Positions 46,912 through 55,454 of a stretch of 64,000 bases of DNA are shown here, one piece after another. The notes under the pieces were generated by a model, which was not told where the DNA came from, searched no databases, and saw only the letters and a list, made by a program, of their open reading frames with translations. Source of the stretch: Acetobacteraceae bacterium (GTDB lineage: Bacteria > Pseudomonadota > Alphaproteobacteria > Acetobacterales > Acetobacteraceae); assembly GCA_025354865.1 (NCBI GenBank), contig JANXMB010000128.1, positions 33,635 through 97,634 on the forward strand. Direction: 5' to 3'. A program made the translations under genes and the position numbers. Position 1 is the stretch's first letter, and every line of letters begins with the position of its first letter.

Positions 46912-47747
46912 TTTCGGCCGCCACCGCGTCGGCGTTCGTGTCCTCAGCCCATGCCGCAGCGAATGCTGCACAGTGGACCAAGGCTGACTATGAAAAAGCG
47001 ATGAAGGAATCCGGTCGGCCGGTCAGCCTGACGGATGGGCAGTTCGACGCGATCCAGAAGCGCCGCCCCGCCGCGCTGAAGCGCATCGAAGCCTATCTGA
47101 AGGAACGCCTGGGCTCCGCCGATCCGGCCGTCCTGGCCGCGTTTGCCGAGGTGCCGCGCGAATATTTCCATTACCTCTACCCCGAGCGGGTGGCGCAACC
47201 GAGCATGGCGTATGAGGATACGCCGAAGCCGTGGGCGTTGGGGTATGGGTCGGCGCTGTCGGATTACCTCGGGCAAGCCTACATGACGCAGGTGTGTCAG
47301 CCGAAACCCGGCGATGTCACGCTTGAAATCGGCACCGGCAGCGGGTTCCAGAGTGCATTGCTTTCGCGCATCGTCAAGGAAGCCTATTCGATCGAAATCA
47401 TCGAGCCGCTGGGCAAGGCGGTGGACAAGATCTTCGAGCCGCTGGGCTATACCAACGTGCACGGCAAGGTCGGCGACGGATATTTCGGCTGGCCCGAGGT
47501 CGAAGGCGGCTTCGATATCGTCATCGTGACCTGTGCGGCGACCTTCGTGCCGCAGGCGCTGTTGAAGCAGCTCAAGCCGGGCGGGCGCATGGTCATTCCC
47601 ATTGGGCAGCCGTTCAAACACGGCCAAGTCCTCTATGTTTATACTAAAGATGCGGACGGCAAGGTCCACTCCAAGCGCGACATGGGGGTGTTCTTCATCC
47701 CGATGACCGGCGCGATTGCCAAAAGCACCCCGACGACCGGCGGTTAG
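46872..47747 (+). CDS. PIMT-like (protein-L-isoaspartate O-methyltransferase family) methyltransferase with putative Tat signal
   Basis: about 291 aa from GTG; N-terminus TITRRGLISAATASAFVSSAHAA; catalytic region VTLEIGTGSGFQSALLSRIV; LKQLKPGGRMVIPIGQ. Confidence 0.75.
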   Translation: MAPFDSTITRRGLISAATASAFVSSAHAAANAAQWTKADYEKAMKESGRPVSLTDGQFDAIQKRRPAALKRIEAYLKERLGSADPAVLAAFAEVPREYFHYLYPERVAQPSMAYEDTPKPWALGYGSALSDYLGQAYMTQVCQPKPGDVTLEIGTGSGFQSALLSRIVKEAYSIEIIEPLGKAVDKIFEPLGYTNVHGKVGDGYFGWPEVEGGFDIVIVTCAATFVPQALLKQLKPGGRMVIPIGQPFKHGQVLYVYTKDADGKVHSKRDMGVFFIPMTGAIAKSTPTTGG

Positions 47748-47757
47748 GACCCAAACG

Positions 47758-49074
47758 ATGCGCATCTCGGTGTTCGGGATTGGCTATGTCGGCGTTGTCT
47801 CCTGCGGCTGTCTGGCCGAATTGGGGCACGAGGTCATCGGCGTCGATATTTCCGCAGACAAAGTGGCGATGTTGGCGGCAGGTCGATCCCCGATCGTCGA
47901 GGAAACGATCGACGACCTCATCGCCAACGCCGTGCGCGACGGAAATTTGACCGCGACCCAGGATGTGGCGGGGGCTGTGGCGCGATCCGACGTGTCCTTC
48001 ATCTCCGTCGGCACGCCAAGTGCAGCCGACGGCAGTGTGGCACTCGGGGCCGTCGATGCGGTGATCGCGTCGATCGGGCAAGCGGTGCGCGAAAAGCCCG
48101 GAACCCATACGGTGGTCATGCGTTCCACCGTGCCGCCGGGCACAGGCGAGGACCGGGTTATCCCAATCCTGGAGCGGGAAGCCGGACGCAAGCTGGGCGA
48201 TCGGCTGTTCTACTATTCCAACCCCGAGTTTCTGCGGGAAGGCTCGTCGGTGCGCGATTTCCGCGCCCCGCCGTTTACCCTGATTGGCGCCCCGGACGGG
48301 GACGATGCGCCGATCCTGCGGCAGATTTATGCCCCGATCTCCGCCCCGGTGCACGTCGCGCCGCTGCGGGTTGCCGAAAGCGTCAAGCATATCTCGAACG
48401 TCTACCACGCGGTGAAGCTCGCCTTTGCCAACGAAGCCGGCGCGATCCTGGCCGCGCAAGGTGTCGATGCGCGGGAGGCGTTCCGCCTGCTGTGCGAAGA
48501 TCGTGTCCTGAACGTTTCCCCGGCGTATCTGCGACCGGGATTCGCGTTCGGCGGATCCTGTTTGCCGAAAGATGTTCGTAGTTTTTTGTCGCTGGCCGAT
48601 GGCCACGCGATCGCCGCGCCGTTCCTGAAAAGCATCCTGCCCGGCAATCAGGCGATCATCGATCGGACCTTCGACGCCATTGCTCGGCACGGCCGGGGCT
48701 CGGTGGCGCTGTTCGGACTGGCCTTCAAACAAGGCACGGACGACCTCCGCGAATCGCCCTTCGTGCTGCTGTCCGAAAAACTCCTCGGCCGCGGCTTCGA
48801 CCTGCGTATCTACGACCGCTCGGTGCGGGTGGCCCAACTCATGGGGGCGAACCGCGCCTATATCGATCGGGAAATTCCACATTTGGAGCGGCTTATGGTC
48901 GCCACCCCCGAAGCGGCGCTGGATGGCGCGCGGGTGGCGGTGATCGGTCACGTGGCACCTGAAGACCGGCCGGCGTTGCTCGCGGCTCTGGCCGGTAAAA
49001 TCGTGATCGATCTGGCTGGCATGACGGCCCTGCGGGAGGTCCCGGGGGCGACTTACGAAGGCCTGTGCTGGTGA
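47758..49074 (+). CDS. Nucleotide-sugar (UDP-glucose/GDP-mannose) 6-dehydrogenase
   Basis: 438 aa from MRISVFGIGYVGVVSCGCLAELGHEVIGVD; GFAFGGSCLPKDVRSF catalytic Cys motif. Confidence 0.92.
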   Translation: MRISVFGIGYVGVVSCGCLAELGHEVIGVDISADKVAMLAAGRSPIVEETIDDLIANAVRDGNLTATQDVAGAVARSDVSFISVGTPSAADGSVALGAVDAVIASIGQAVREKPGTHTVVMRSTVPPGTGEDRVIPILEREAGRKLGDRLFYYSNPEFLREGSSVRDFRAPPFTLIGAPDGDDAPILRQIYAPISAPVHVAPLRVAESVKHISNVYHAVKLAFANEAGAILAAQGVDAREAFRLLCEDRVLNVSPAYLRPGFAFGGSCLPKDVRSFLSLADGHAIAAPFLKSILPGNQAIIDRTFDAIARHGRGSVALFGLAFKQGTDDLRESPFVLLSEKLLGRGFDLRIYDRSVRVAQLMGANRAYIDREIPHLERLMVATPEAALDGARVAVIGHVAPEDRPALLAALAGKIVIDLAGMTALREVPGATYEGLCW

Positions 49075-50303
49075 GCACCGGGCAACGCCCGCGCCTTCTG
49101 TTCGTTAGCCCCCGCTTCCTGTTTCCCATGGATCAGGGCGGTAAAATCCGATCCGGCAATACCTTGATGGGCATGAAGGGCGGCGCATTCGAAATTGAAA
49201 TGGCGTCGCCCGCCCCGCCGGATATCGCCCGATATGCGCCCGAGATCGAGGCATCCTGCGATCGTTTTGTCTCTTGGCCGGAACAAGCGCCGTCCCGCGT
49301 GCGCCGCGCTCTGGCATTGGGCAGCGCCCTGCCGGTCGCGGTTGCAACGGATCGATCGAGCGCGGGAAGCGCCTGCGTTGCAGCGGCGCTCGCCCGGAAG
49401 CCCGATGTTGTCGTCGTCGATTTTCCGCATGCCGACGTGTTGATGCCGCCCCGCGTCGATGCAGCGCTAGTCATGTTCACCCACAACGTCGAGGCCGAAA
49501 TATTCGAACGCCACGCCACCCGCGCGACCGGGCTGTGGCGGTTGGTGTGGGCCGATCAAAGCCGCAAGATGACCCGCTTCGAAGGCGAGACGCTCCGTCG
49601 CTTCGATAGCGTGATCGCGGTATCCGATCGGGATGCGGCGGCACTGACCAAGCGGTACGGGTTGCCGGCGGTGGAGGCGATCGACACTGGCGTCGATCTC
49701 GATTTCTTTGCGACCAATCCGCCAGGACCGGGTCCCGCACCGGATGGCGGCACCGTTGTGTTCACCGCGACCATGAGCTGGCCGGCAAACGTCGAAGGCA
49801 TTCATTACCTTCTCGATGAGGTTTGGCCGATCCTGCTGCGCACCCGGCCGGGACTGAAAGCAACGATTATCGGCCGCAACCCGCCGGCGTCCTTGTCGGA
49901 AAAGATCGCCGCGCGCGGCTTGAATGTGACCTTGACCGGGTTCGTGGACGACATTCGTCCCTATGTCGCTGCGGCCGATGTCTACGTCATCCCCCTTTGG
50001 GTTGGCAGCGGAACGCGGATCAAGGCGTTCGAAGCGATGGCCATGGGGCGCCCGGTCGTTTCGACCTCCCTCGGGGTTGAGGGGTTGAACGTGACCCATG
50101 ACGAGCATTTTCTGCGGGCCGACAACACCCCGGATTTTGCCGCAGCCATTCTCTCGCTATTGGACGATCGTGCGCGGCGGGTCCGGATAGCCGCAGCGGC
50201 ACGGGCGTTGATGGAGGCGCAATTCTCCTGGGCCGTGGTCGCTCGGCAGTTCGAGAGTATTTGCCTGCGGGCGTTGGAACGGCGCAGCCCTAGCCGCATT
50301 TAG
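49065..50303 (+). CDS. Glycosyltransferase family 4-like
   Basis: 412 aa; VIPLWVGSGTRIKAFEAMAMGRPVVSTSLGVEGL. Confidence 0.88.
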   Translation: MLVSTGQRPRLLFVSPRFLFPMDQGGKIRSGNTLMGMKGGAFEIEMASPAPPDIARYAPEIEASCDRFVSWPEQAPSRVRRALALGSALPVAVATDRSSAGSACVAAALARKPDVVVVDFPHADVLMPPRVDAALVMFTHNVEAEIFERHATRATGLWRLVWADQSRKMTRFEGETLRRFDSVIAVSDRDAAALTKRYGLPAVEAIDTGVDLDFFATNPPGPGPAPDGGTVVFTATMSWPANVEGIHYLLDEVWPILLRTRPGLKATIIGRNPPASLSEKIAARGLNVTLTGFVDDIRPYVAAADVYVIPLWVGSGTRIKAFEAMAMGRPVVSTSLGVEGLNVTHDEHFLRADNTPDFAAAILSLLDDRARRVRIAAAARALMEAQFSWAVVARQFESICLRALERRSPSRI

Positions 50304-52569
50304 ACCAGCCGCAGTGCACGCAGGCCAGGCAGCCGGCCTCTTTGACCAGACCGGGCTGGCTGCATTTGGGACAAATCGGGCCGAGCTGCGCGCCCGGACG
50401 TGCGGGTGAGGTAGCAGGGGCAGCGTAACCGTCCGCATTCTCGGGTTCGGCCAGAAAGCCGATATCCAACATATGGCGTTCGATGACATCGCCGATGGCC
50501 GCGACCAGGGACGGCACATAACGGCCGGCGTTCCAGTGCCCGCCACGGGGGTCGAACACTTGCTTCAGTTCTTCGGCGACAAAGGCGACTTCGCCCCCAC
50601 GACGGAAGACGGCGCTGATCATGCGTGTCAGCGCCACAACCCAGGCGTAATGTTCCAGGTTTTTAGAATTGCAGAAAATCTCGAACGGGCGGCGCATACC
50701 GTCCTGTTCGATGTCGTTGATCGTCACATACATGGCATGTTCGCTGTCGGGCCACCGCAGCTTGTAGGTCACGCCGGTTAGTTGCTCCGATCGGATCAGA
50801 AGATCGCCCGGCATCGGTGTCGCCGGTTTGACCTCCAAAACCGACCCGGTGATCGCGTTCGGGCGGTAGGTCGTGCAGCCCTTGCAGCCGCTGCGGTAGG
50901 CGTCGAGGTACACGGCCTGGAACGCGGCCATGCCAATATCCTCCGGGACGTTGACGGTCTTGGAGATCGCGCTGTCCACATGGCGCTGCACCGCCGCCTG
51001 CATCCGCACATGTTCCGACGGCGTCAGATCTTGCGCGGTCACAAAAGCTTCCGGCAGAGGTGCTTGGTCACCGAACAGGGTGCGGAACCGCCGTACGGCG
51101 TAGTCGGACACTTCTTCCTCGGTCCGGGTTCCGTCGGGTTGCAGCACTTTCCGGGTGTAGGCCAGTGCGAAAATCGGCTCGACCCCGCTGGAAACGTTGT
51201 CGGCAACGAGCGAAATCGTGCCGGTCGGCGCGACCGAGGTGAGCAAAGCGTTACGGATGCCATGTGCCGCGATCGCCGCCCGCACGTCGGCGTCCAGGCC
51301 GCGGATCGTTTCGCCGGACAGATAGGCCTCGCGATCGAACAGCGGAAATGCGCCCTTCTCCCGAGCGAGATCGGTGGATGCGAGGTAGGCGGCCCGTTCG
51401 ATTTGTCCGGCCCAATCCGACGCTTTCTCGGCCGCTGCTGCGGAACCGTAGCGCAGGCCGCACATTGCCAGGGCATCGGCCAAACCGGTCATGCCAAGCC
51501 CAATGCGGCGTTTCGCCTGGGCTTCGTGCAGTTGGGCTTCCAGGGGGAAGCCGGACACGTCGATGGTATTGTCCATCATACGAATGGCGACTGCGACCAA
51601 ATCGGCCAACGCGGACGCTTCGATGCGAGCATGCGGGGTGAAGGGCGCATGCACTAGGCGCGCCATGTTGATCGAGCCCAGCAGGCACGCACCATAGGGT
51701 GGCAAAGGTTGCTCACCGCAGGGATTGGTCGCGTGGATCGTCTCGCAGTAGTTCAGATTGTTGCGGGCATTGATCCGGTCGATGAAAATCACCCCGGGTT
51801 CCGCATAGTCGTACGTCGCCCGCGTGATGCTGTCGAACAGCGCTCTGGCCCGCAAAATGCGGTAGGTTGTGCTGCCGAACACCAACGGCCAGTCGGCGTC
51901 GGCGTCGACCGCTGCCATGAAGGCGTCGGTTACCAGGACCGAGAGGTTGAAATTCCGCAGCCGGCCGGGTTCCCGCTTGGCCGCGATGAAGGCTTCGATG
52001 TCGGGGTGATCGCAGCGGAGCGTCGCCATCATCGCGCCCCGCCGCGCGCCGGCCGACATGATCGTGCGGCACATCGAGTCCCATACGTCCATGAACGACA
52101 GGGGGCCGGACGCATCGGCGCCGACGCCTTTGACCGGTGCGCCTTTCGGCCGAAGGGAGGAGAAATCGTAACCGATTCCGCCGCCTTGCTGCATGGTCAA
52201 AGCGGCTTCCCGCAGATGCGAGAAGATCGCCCCTAAATCGTCCTCGATTTCCCCCATGACGAAGCAATTGAACAGCGTCACCCGCCGCGCACTGCCCGCG
52301 CCAGCTAGGATGCGGCCGGCCGGCATGAAGCGGAAATCGGCCAGAGCGTCGTAGAATCGCCCCTCCCAGGCAGCGGGATTCGTTTCCGCGACTGCGAGGG
52401 CGTGGGCTACTCGACGCCAGCTATCCTCGACCGTGCGATCGATGGGGGTGCCATCCACCGACTTCAGGCGGTACTTGGCATCCCAAATTTGCCGCGAAAT
52501 CGGGGCGGCGCGATCGAGTGCGCTGCTGGCCGTGTCGGAAGCAAGCATGTCCATCGTCGTCCCCCGCAA
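50290..52569 (-). CDS. nrdJ: Adenosylcobalamin-dependent ribonucleoside-diphosphate reductase
   Basis: 759 aa; NPCGEQPLPPYGACLLGSINM; C-terminal CPKCSQPGLVKEAGCLACVHCGWSKCG Zn-finger. Confidence 0.93.
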   Translation of the reverse strand: MRGTTMDMLASDTASSALDRAAPISRQIWDAKYRLKSVDGTPIDRTVEDSWRRVAHALAVAETNPAAWEGRFYDALADFRFMPAGRILAGAGSARRVTLFNCFVMGEIEDDLGAIFSHLREAALTMQQGGGIGYDFSSLRPKGAPVKGVGADASGPLSFMDVWDSMCRTIMSAGARRGAMMATLRCDHPDIEAFIAAKREPGRLRNFNLSVLVTDAFMAAVDADADWPLVFGSTTYRILRARALFDSITRATYDYAEPGVIFIDRINARNNLNYCETIHATNPCGEQPLPPYGACLLGSINMARLVHAPFTPHARIEASALADLVAVAIRMMDNTIDVSGFPLEAQLHEAQAKRRIGLGMTGLADALAMCGLRYGSAAAAEKASDWAGQIERAAYLASTDLAREKGAFPLFDREAYLSGETIRGLDADVRAAIAAHGIRNALLTSVAPTGTISLVADNVSSGVEPIFALAYTRKVLQPDGTRTEEEVSDYAVRRFRTLFGDQAPLPEAFVTAQDLTPSEHVRMQAAVQRHVDSAISKTVNVPEDIGMAAFQAVYLDAYRSGCKGCTTYRPNAITGSVLEVKPATPMPGDLLIRSEQLTGVTYKLRWPDSEHAMYVTINDIEQDGMRRPFEIFCNSKNLEHYAWVVALTRMISAVFRRGGEVAFVAEELKQVFDPRGGHWNAGRYVPSLVAAIGDVIERHMLDIGFLAEPENADGYAAPATSPARPGAQLGPICPKCSQPGLVKEAGCLACVHCGWSKCG

Positions 52570-52620
52570 TCGGCGACGGCATGCCCCGATTCGGCCGGCA
52601 TTCTGCGCTCGCTCGGCCGC

Positions 52621-53814
52621 TTATACCAACGCGAACGCACCGCTCGCGCGCAATGCGGCGATCCGCTCGGCCGAGTATCCCAGTGTATCCGCCAGAATCG
52701 CCTCGGTCTCCGACCCCAACGCAGGCGCTGCCGTGTCCGCCGTGCCGCCGCCATCGGCCAGTTTGAACGGTGTTCCGACCAGGTCCTGCATCGTGCCGTC
52801 GGCATTCCGAGCCTGAACCCGCATGTCGTTGGCGAGGACCTGCGGGTGGGTCATGACCTGATCGACCGTCTGCAAGGGGGAGCATGCGACGGTATTTGCC
52901 TCGAAGCGTTCCACCCAATAGGCGACCGGCTTCCGGGCGAACCGTTCCTCCAGCATCGGGATCAGCACCGACCGCTGTTCGGCACGAGCGACGGCACCGA
53001 GGAAGCGTGGGTCCTGCGACAATTCCGGCCATTCCAGCGCATTGCAGAAGCGGACCCAGGCGGCGTCGTTCGGGGCGCCGGCCAGCATGTACCCGTCGGC
53101 GCATTCGAAGGCCTGATAAGGCACCAAATGGCCGCTGCCCGATCCCTGCGGTTCCGGCATGTGGCCGCCTTGCATCCAACCGACCGCGTGGTAGCCCATC
53201 AGGGCGATGGCGGTTTCCAGCAGGGAGCCGCGCACCCAGGTGCCCTTCCCGGTTTTCTCCCGGTTCAGCAAGGCTGTGACGACGCCGGCGTAGCAGGACA
53301 GGCCGGTGGACATGTCGATGAACGATACGCCGCAGCGGATCGGGGTCCCGCCCGGATAGCCGGTGGTCGACATCGGGCCGGCAAAAGCCTGCACCATCAG
53401 GTCGTAACCGCGCTTATCCGCCAGCGGCCCGTTGGCGCCATAACCGGAGATGGTGCAGACAACCAGCCTCGGGTTTGCCTCCTGCAACGCTTCCAGGCTG
53501 ATCCCAAGCCGCGCCGCAGTGTCTGGCAGAAAGCTGTGAATAAGGACATCGGCACCGGCGGCAAGCTGCTTCAGCACGTCCTTCGCCCCCGGATTTTTCA
53601 AATTCATTGCCATCGAGCGCTTGCCGCGATTGACGCTGGTGAAATTGGCGCTCCACCCTTCGTGGCTCATTGGTGGCCAACGGCGGTTCTCATCGCCTTC
53701 GGGGCTTTCCACCTTGATGACGGTGGCGCCGAAATCGGCCAGCATCTGGGCGCAGTAAGGCCCGGCTAGTACCCGACTGAGGTCGATGACACGGATGCCA
53801 TTCAGCACTTTCAT
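52621..53814 (-). CDS. CaiB/BaiF family CoA-transferase
   Basis: 397 aa; MKVLNGIRVIDLSRVLAGPYCAQMLADFGATVIKVESPEGD. Confidence 0.92.
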   Translation of the reverse strand: MKVLNGIRVIDLSRVLAGPYCAQMLADFGATVIKVESPEGDENRRWPPMSHEGWSANFTSVNRGKRSMAMNLKNPGAKDVLKQLAAGADVLIHSFLPDTAARLGISLEALQEANPRLVVCTISGYGANGPLADKRGYDLMVQAFAGPMSTTGYPGGTPIRCGVSFIDMSTGLSCYAGVVTALLNREKTGKGTWVRGSLLETAIALMGYHAVGWMQGGHMPEPQGSGSGHLVPYQAFECADGYMLAGAPNDAAWVRFCNALEWPELSQDPRFLGAVARAEQRSVLIPMLEERFARKPVAYWVERFEANTVACSPLQTVDQVMTHPQVLANDMRVQARNADGTMQDLVGTPFKLADGGGTADTAAPALGSETEAILADTLGYSAERIAALRASGAFALV

Positions 53815-53839
53815 GGTTTTGTTCCCTCTGATTCGTCCG

Positions 53840-53930
53840 CTAGATCGCGATGTGTTCGCGCTCGCTCACGTATCGCGATCTAACGTATTGTTTGTTCGCG
53901 CGATTCAGACCTTCGGTCATCGCGCTCTAG
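53840..53930. repeat. Dispersed structured intergenic repeat, copy B (about 91 bp)
   Basis: TAGATCGCGATGTGT/ACGTATCGCGATCTA inverted repeat (two G-T wobbles) with 12-nt loop, then GCGCGATTCAGACCTTCGGTCATCGCGCTCTAG; similar to 34663..34766. Confidence 0.75.
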
Positions 53931-53964
53931 CTTGCCGCACCGAAGCAATGGGGAGAAGACACGC

Positions 53965-54534
53965 ATGTCGGAGTCGATGGAACGCGCACACGAAACAATG
54001 CATGCCGAGCACCACCCGCACGGCGACCCCTGGGCTCGGGGTACGGCGGTGTTGGTATCTTTCTTGGCGGCAGCGCTGGCCTTGGCCGAAATCGGGGGAA
54101 AATCGGCGCAGAATGCGTATCTGACCAATCATATCGCGGTGTCCGACGACTGGGCGCTCTATCAGGCCAAGAACCTGCGCCAGACGGTGCGCGGCTCCGA
54201 GATATCGATTCTGGAGAACCTGCCCAACGCCACCGACCCGGCCATCCAAGCCCGAATCAAAGAGGCCAAAGAATACCAGGCTCGGATGCGCGACGAGCCT
54301 GGGCGCGACGGCATGAAGCAGATGGCGGAACAGGCCAACCAGCGGACACACGATCGCGATCATGCGTTCCATCTATACCACAACTACGAATACACAGTCG
54401 GCGCGCTGGAAATCGCGATCGTGCTGGCATCTGTGTCGGTGGTGACCCGGATCAGACCGCTGACCATCGGCGCGGGGCTGATCGGGCTTGCGGCGGGCCT
54501 GTTCGGGTTAGCGGTCGCGATGGGGGTCGTGTAA
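53965..54534 (+). CDS. DUF4337-like membrane protein
   Basis: 189 aa; helical with N- and C-terminal TM segments; EISILENLPNATDPAIQARI; pattern consistent with DUF4337. Confidence 0.6.
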   Translation: MSESMERAHETMHAEHHPHGDPWARGTAVLVSFLAAALALAEIGGKSAQNAYLTNHIAVSDDWALYQAKNLRQTVRGSEISILENLPNATDPAIQARIKEAKEYQARMRDEPGRDGMKQMAEQANQRTHDRDHAFHLYHNYEYTVGALEIAIVLASVSVVTRIRPLTIGAGLIGLAAGLFGLAVAMGVV

Positions 54535-54546
54535 CCGGGATCGTGT

Positions 54547-54578
54547 AATCAGGGGCCGGATTGTGCCGGCCCCTGATT
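54547..54578. terminator. Bidirectional terminator-like hairpin
   Basis: AATCAGGGGCCGG / CCGGCCCCTGATT perfect 13-bp stem, 6-nt loop, between convergent genes. Confidence 0.75.
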
Positions 54579-54587
54579 TAACCGGGT

Positions 54588-55004
54588 TCAGGTGATCGGC
54601 GCGGTTTCCGCCGCGTATTCCGTGTCGGACACCTGTTCGAACCACGCCGTGCCCTCGCCTTTGTCGGTTTGCTCCGACATCGCGAGATGGGCAAACAACT
54701 TGTCCGGCGCGGCGCCGTGCCAATGCCGGGTGTTCGGCGGGATGATGACGGTATCGCCGGCTCGGATTTCCTGCACCTGCTCGCCTTCGAACTGGATGCG
54801 GCCGGCGCCGGACAGGCAATACAGGGTCTGTCCGACTGGATGGCTATGCCAGTTGGTGCGACCGCCCGGGGTGAACGACACGACCGAGGCGCGCATGCGG
54901 GACGGCGATTTCCCCTGCACGATCTCGTCGGAGAAGACGGTCCCGACGAAGTTTGCCGGCGGTTGGATGTTGGTTTTGCGGTCCGATGAACGAAGGACAG
55001 GCAT
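54588..55004 (-). CDS. Cupin domain protein
   Basis: 138 aa; FTPGGRTNWHSHPVGQTLYCLSGAGRI, IPPNTRHWHGAAPD. Confidence 0.88.
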   Translation of the reverse strand: MPVLRSSDRKTNIQPPANFVGTVFSDEIVQGKSPSRMRASVVSFTPGGRTNWHSHPVGQTLYCLSGAGRIQFEGEQVQEIRAGDTVIIPPNTRHWHGAAPDKLFAHLAMSEQTDKGEGTAWFEQVSDTEYAAETAPIT

Positions 55005-55106
55005 CTCGGGTTCCCCTTTGGTTGTCTACGGATCGGAGCTTACGGTCAGTCGGTCGCGGATAGAAGGCCCCCGCCGCCGCGATCCCGGTTCCATGCGAAC
55101 CGAGGG

Positions 55107-55454
55107 TTATCGGCCCTCCGACCGCCATGTCACCATGCCGCCGCGTAGAACCGCGACATCGGTCGCGCCCGCCGCGCGCAAATGTGCCGCCGCCGCCGAG
55201 GAGCGCCGATCAGTGTGGCAGACCAGAACGATGGGGCCATTGTGTTGCAGCAATCCATCGGTTTCTGTCGCTAACCGGTCGAGCGGGATATTGTGAGCGC
55301 CGTCGATATGCCCGAGCGGACCGTCGAACTCGCCGGGGCCGCGGACATCGACGACCAGAACCTCGGTCAGGTTGCGATGCAGGTCGGCGCCCACGATCCA
55401 TCCGGCATCGTCGCTGGGTTTGTTGCCGAGCAAGCGGGAAAAGAACGAACTCAT
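55107..55454 (-). CDS. Rhodanese-like domain protein
   Basis: 115 aa from [57 protein letters not shown] (active-site Cys). Confidence 0.85.
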   Translation of the reverse strand: MSSFFSRLLGNKPSDDAGWIVGADLHRNLTEVLVVDVRGPGEFDGPLGHIDGAHNIPLDRLATETDGLLQHNGPIVLVCHTDRRSSAAAAHLRAAGATDVAVLRGGMVTWRSEGR

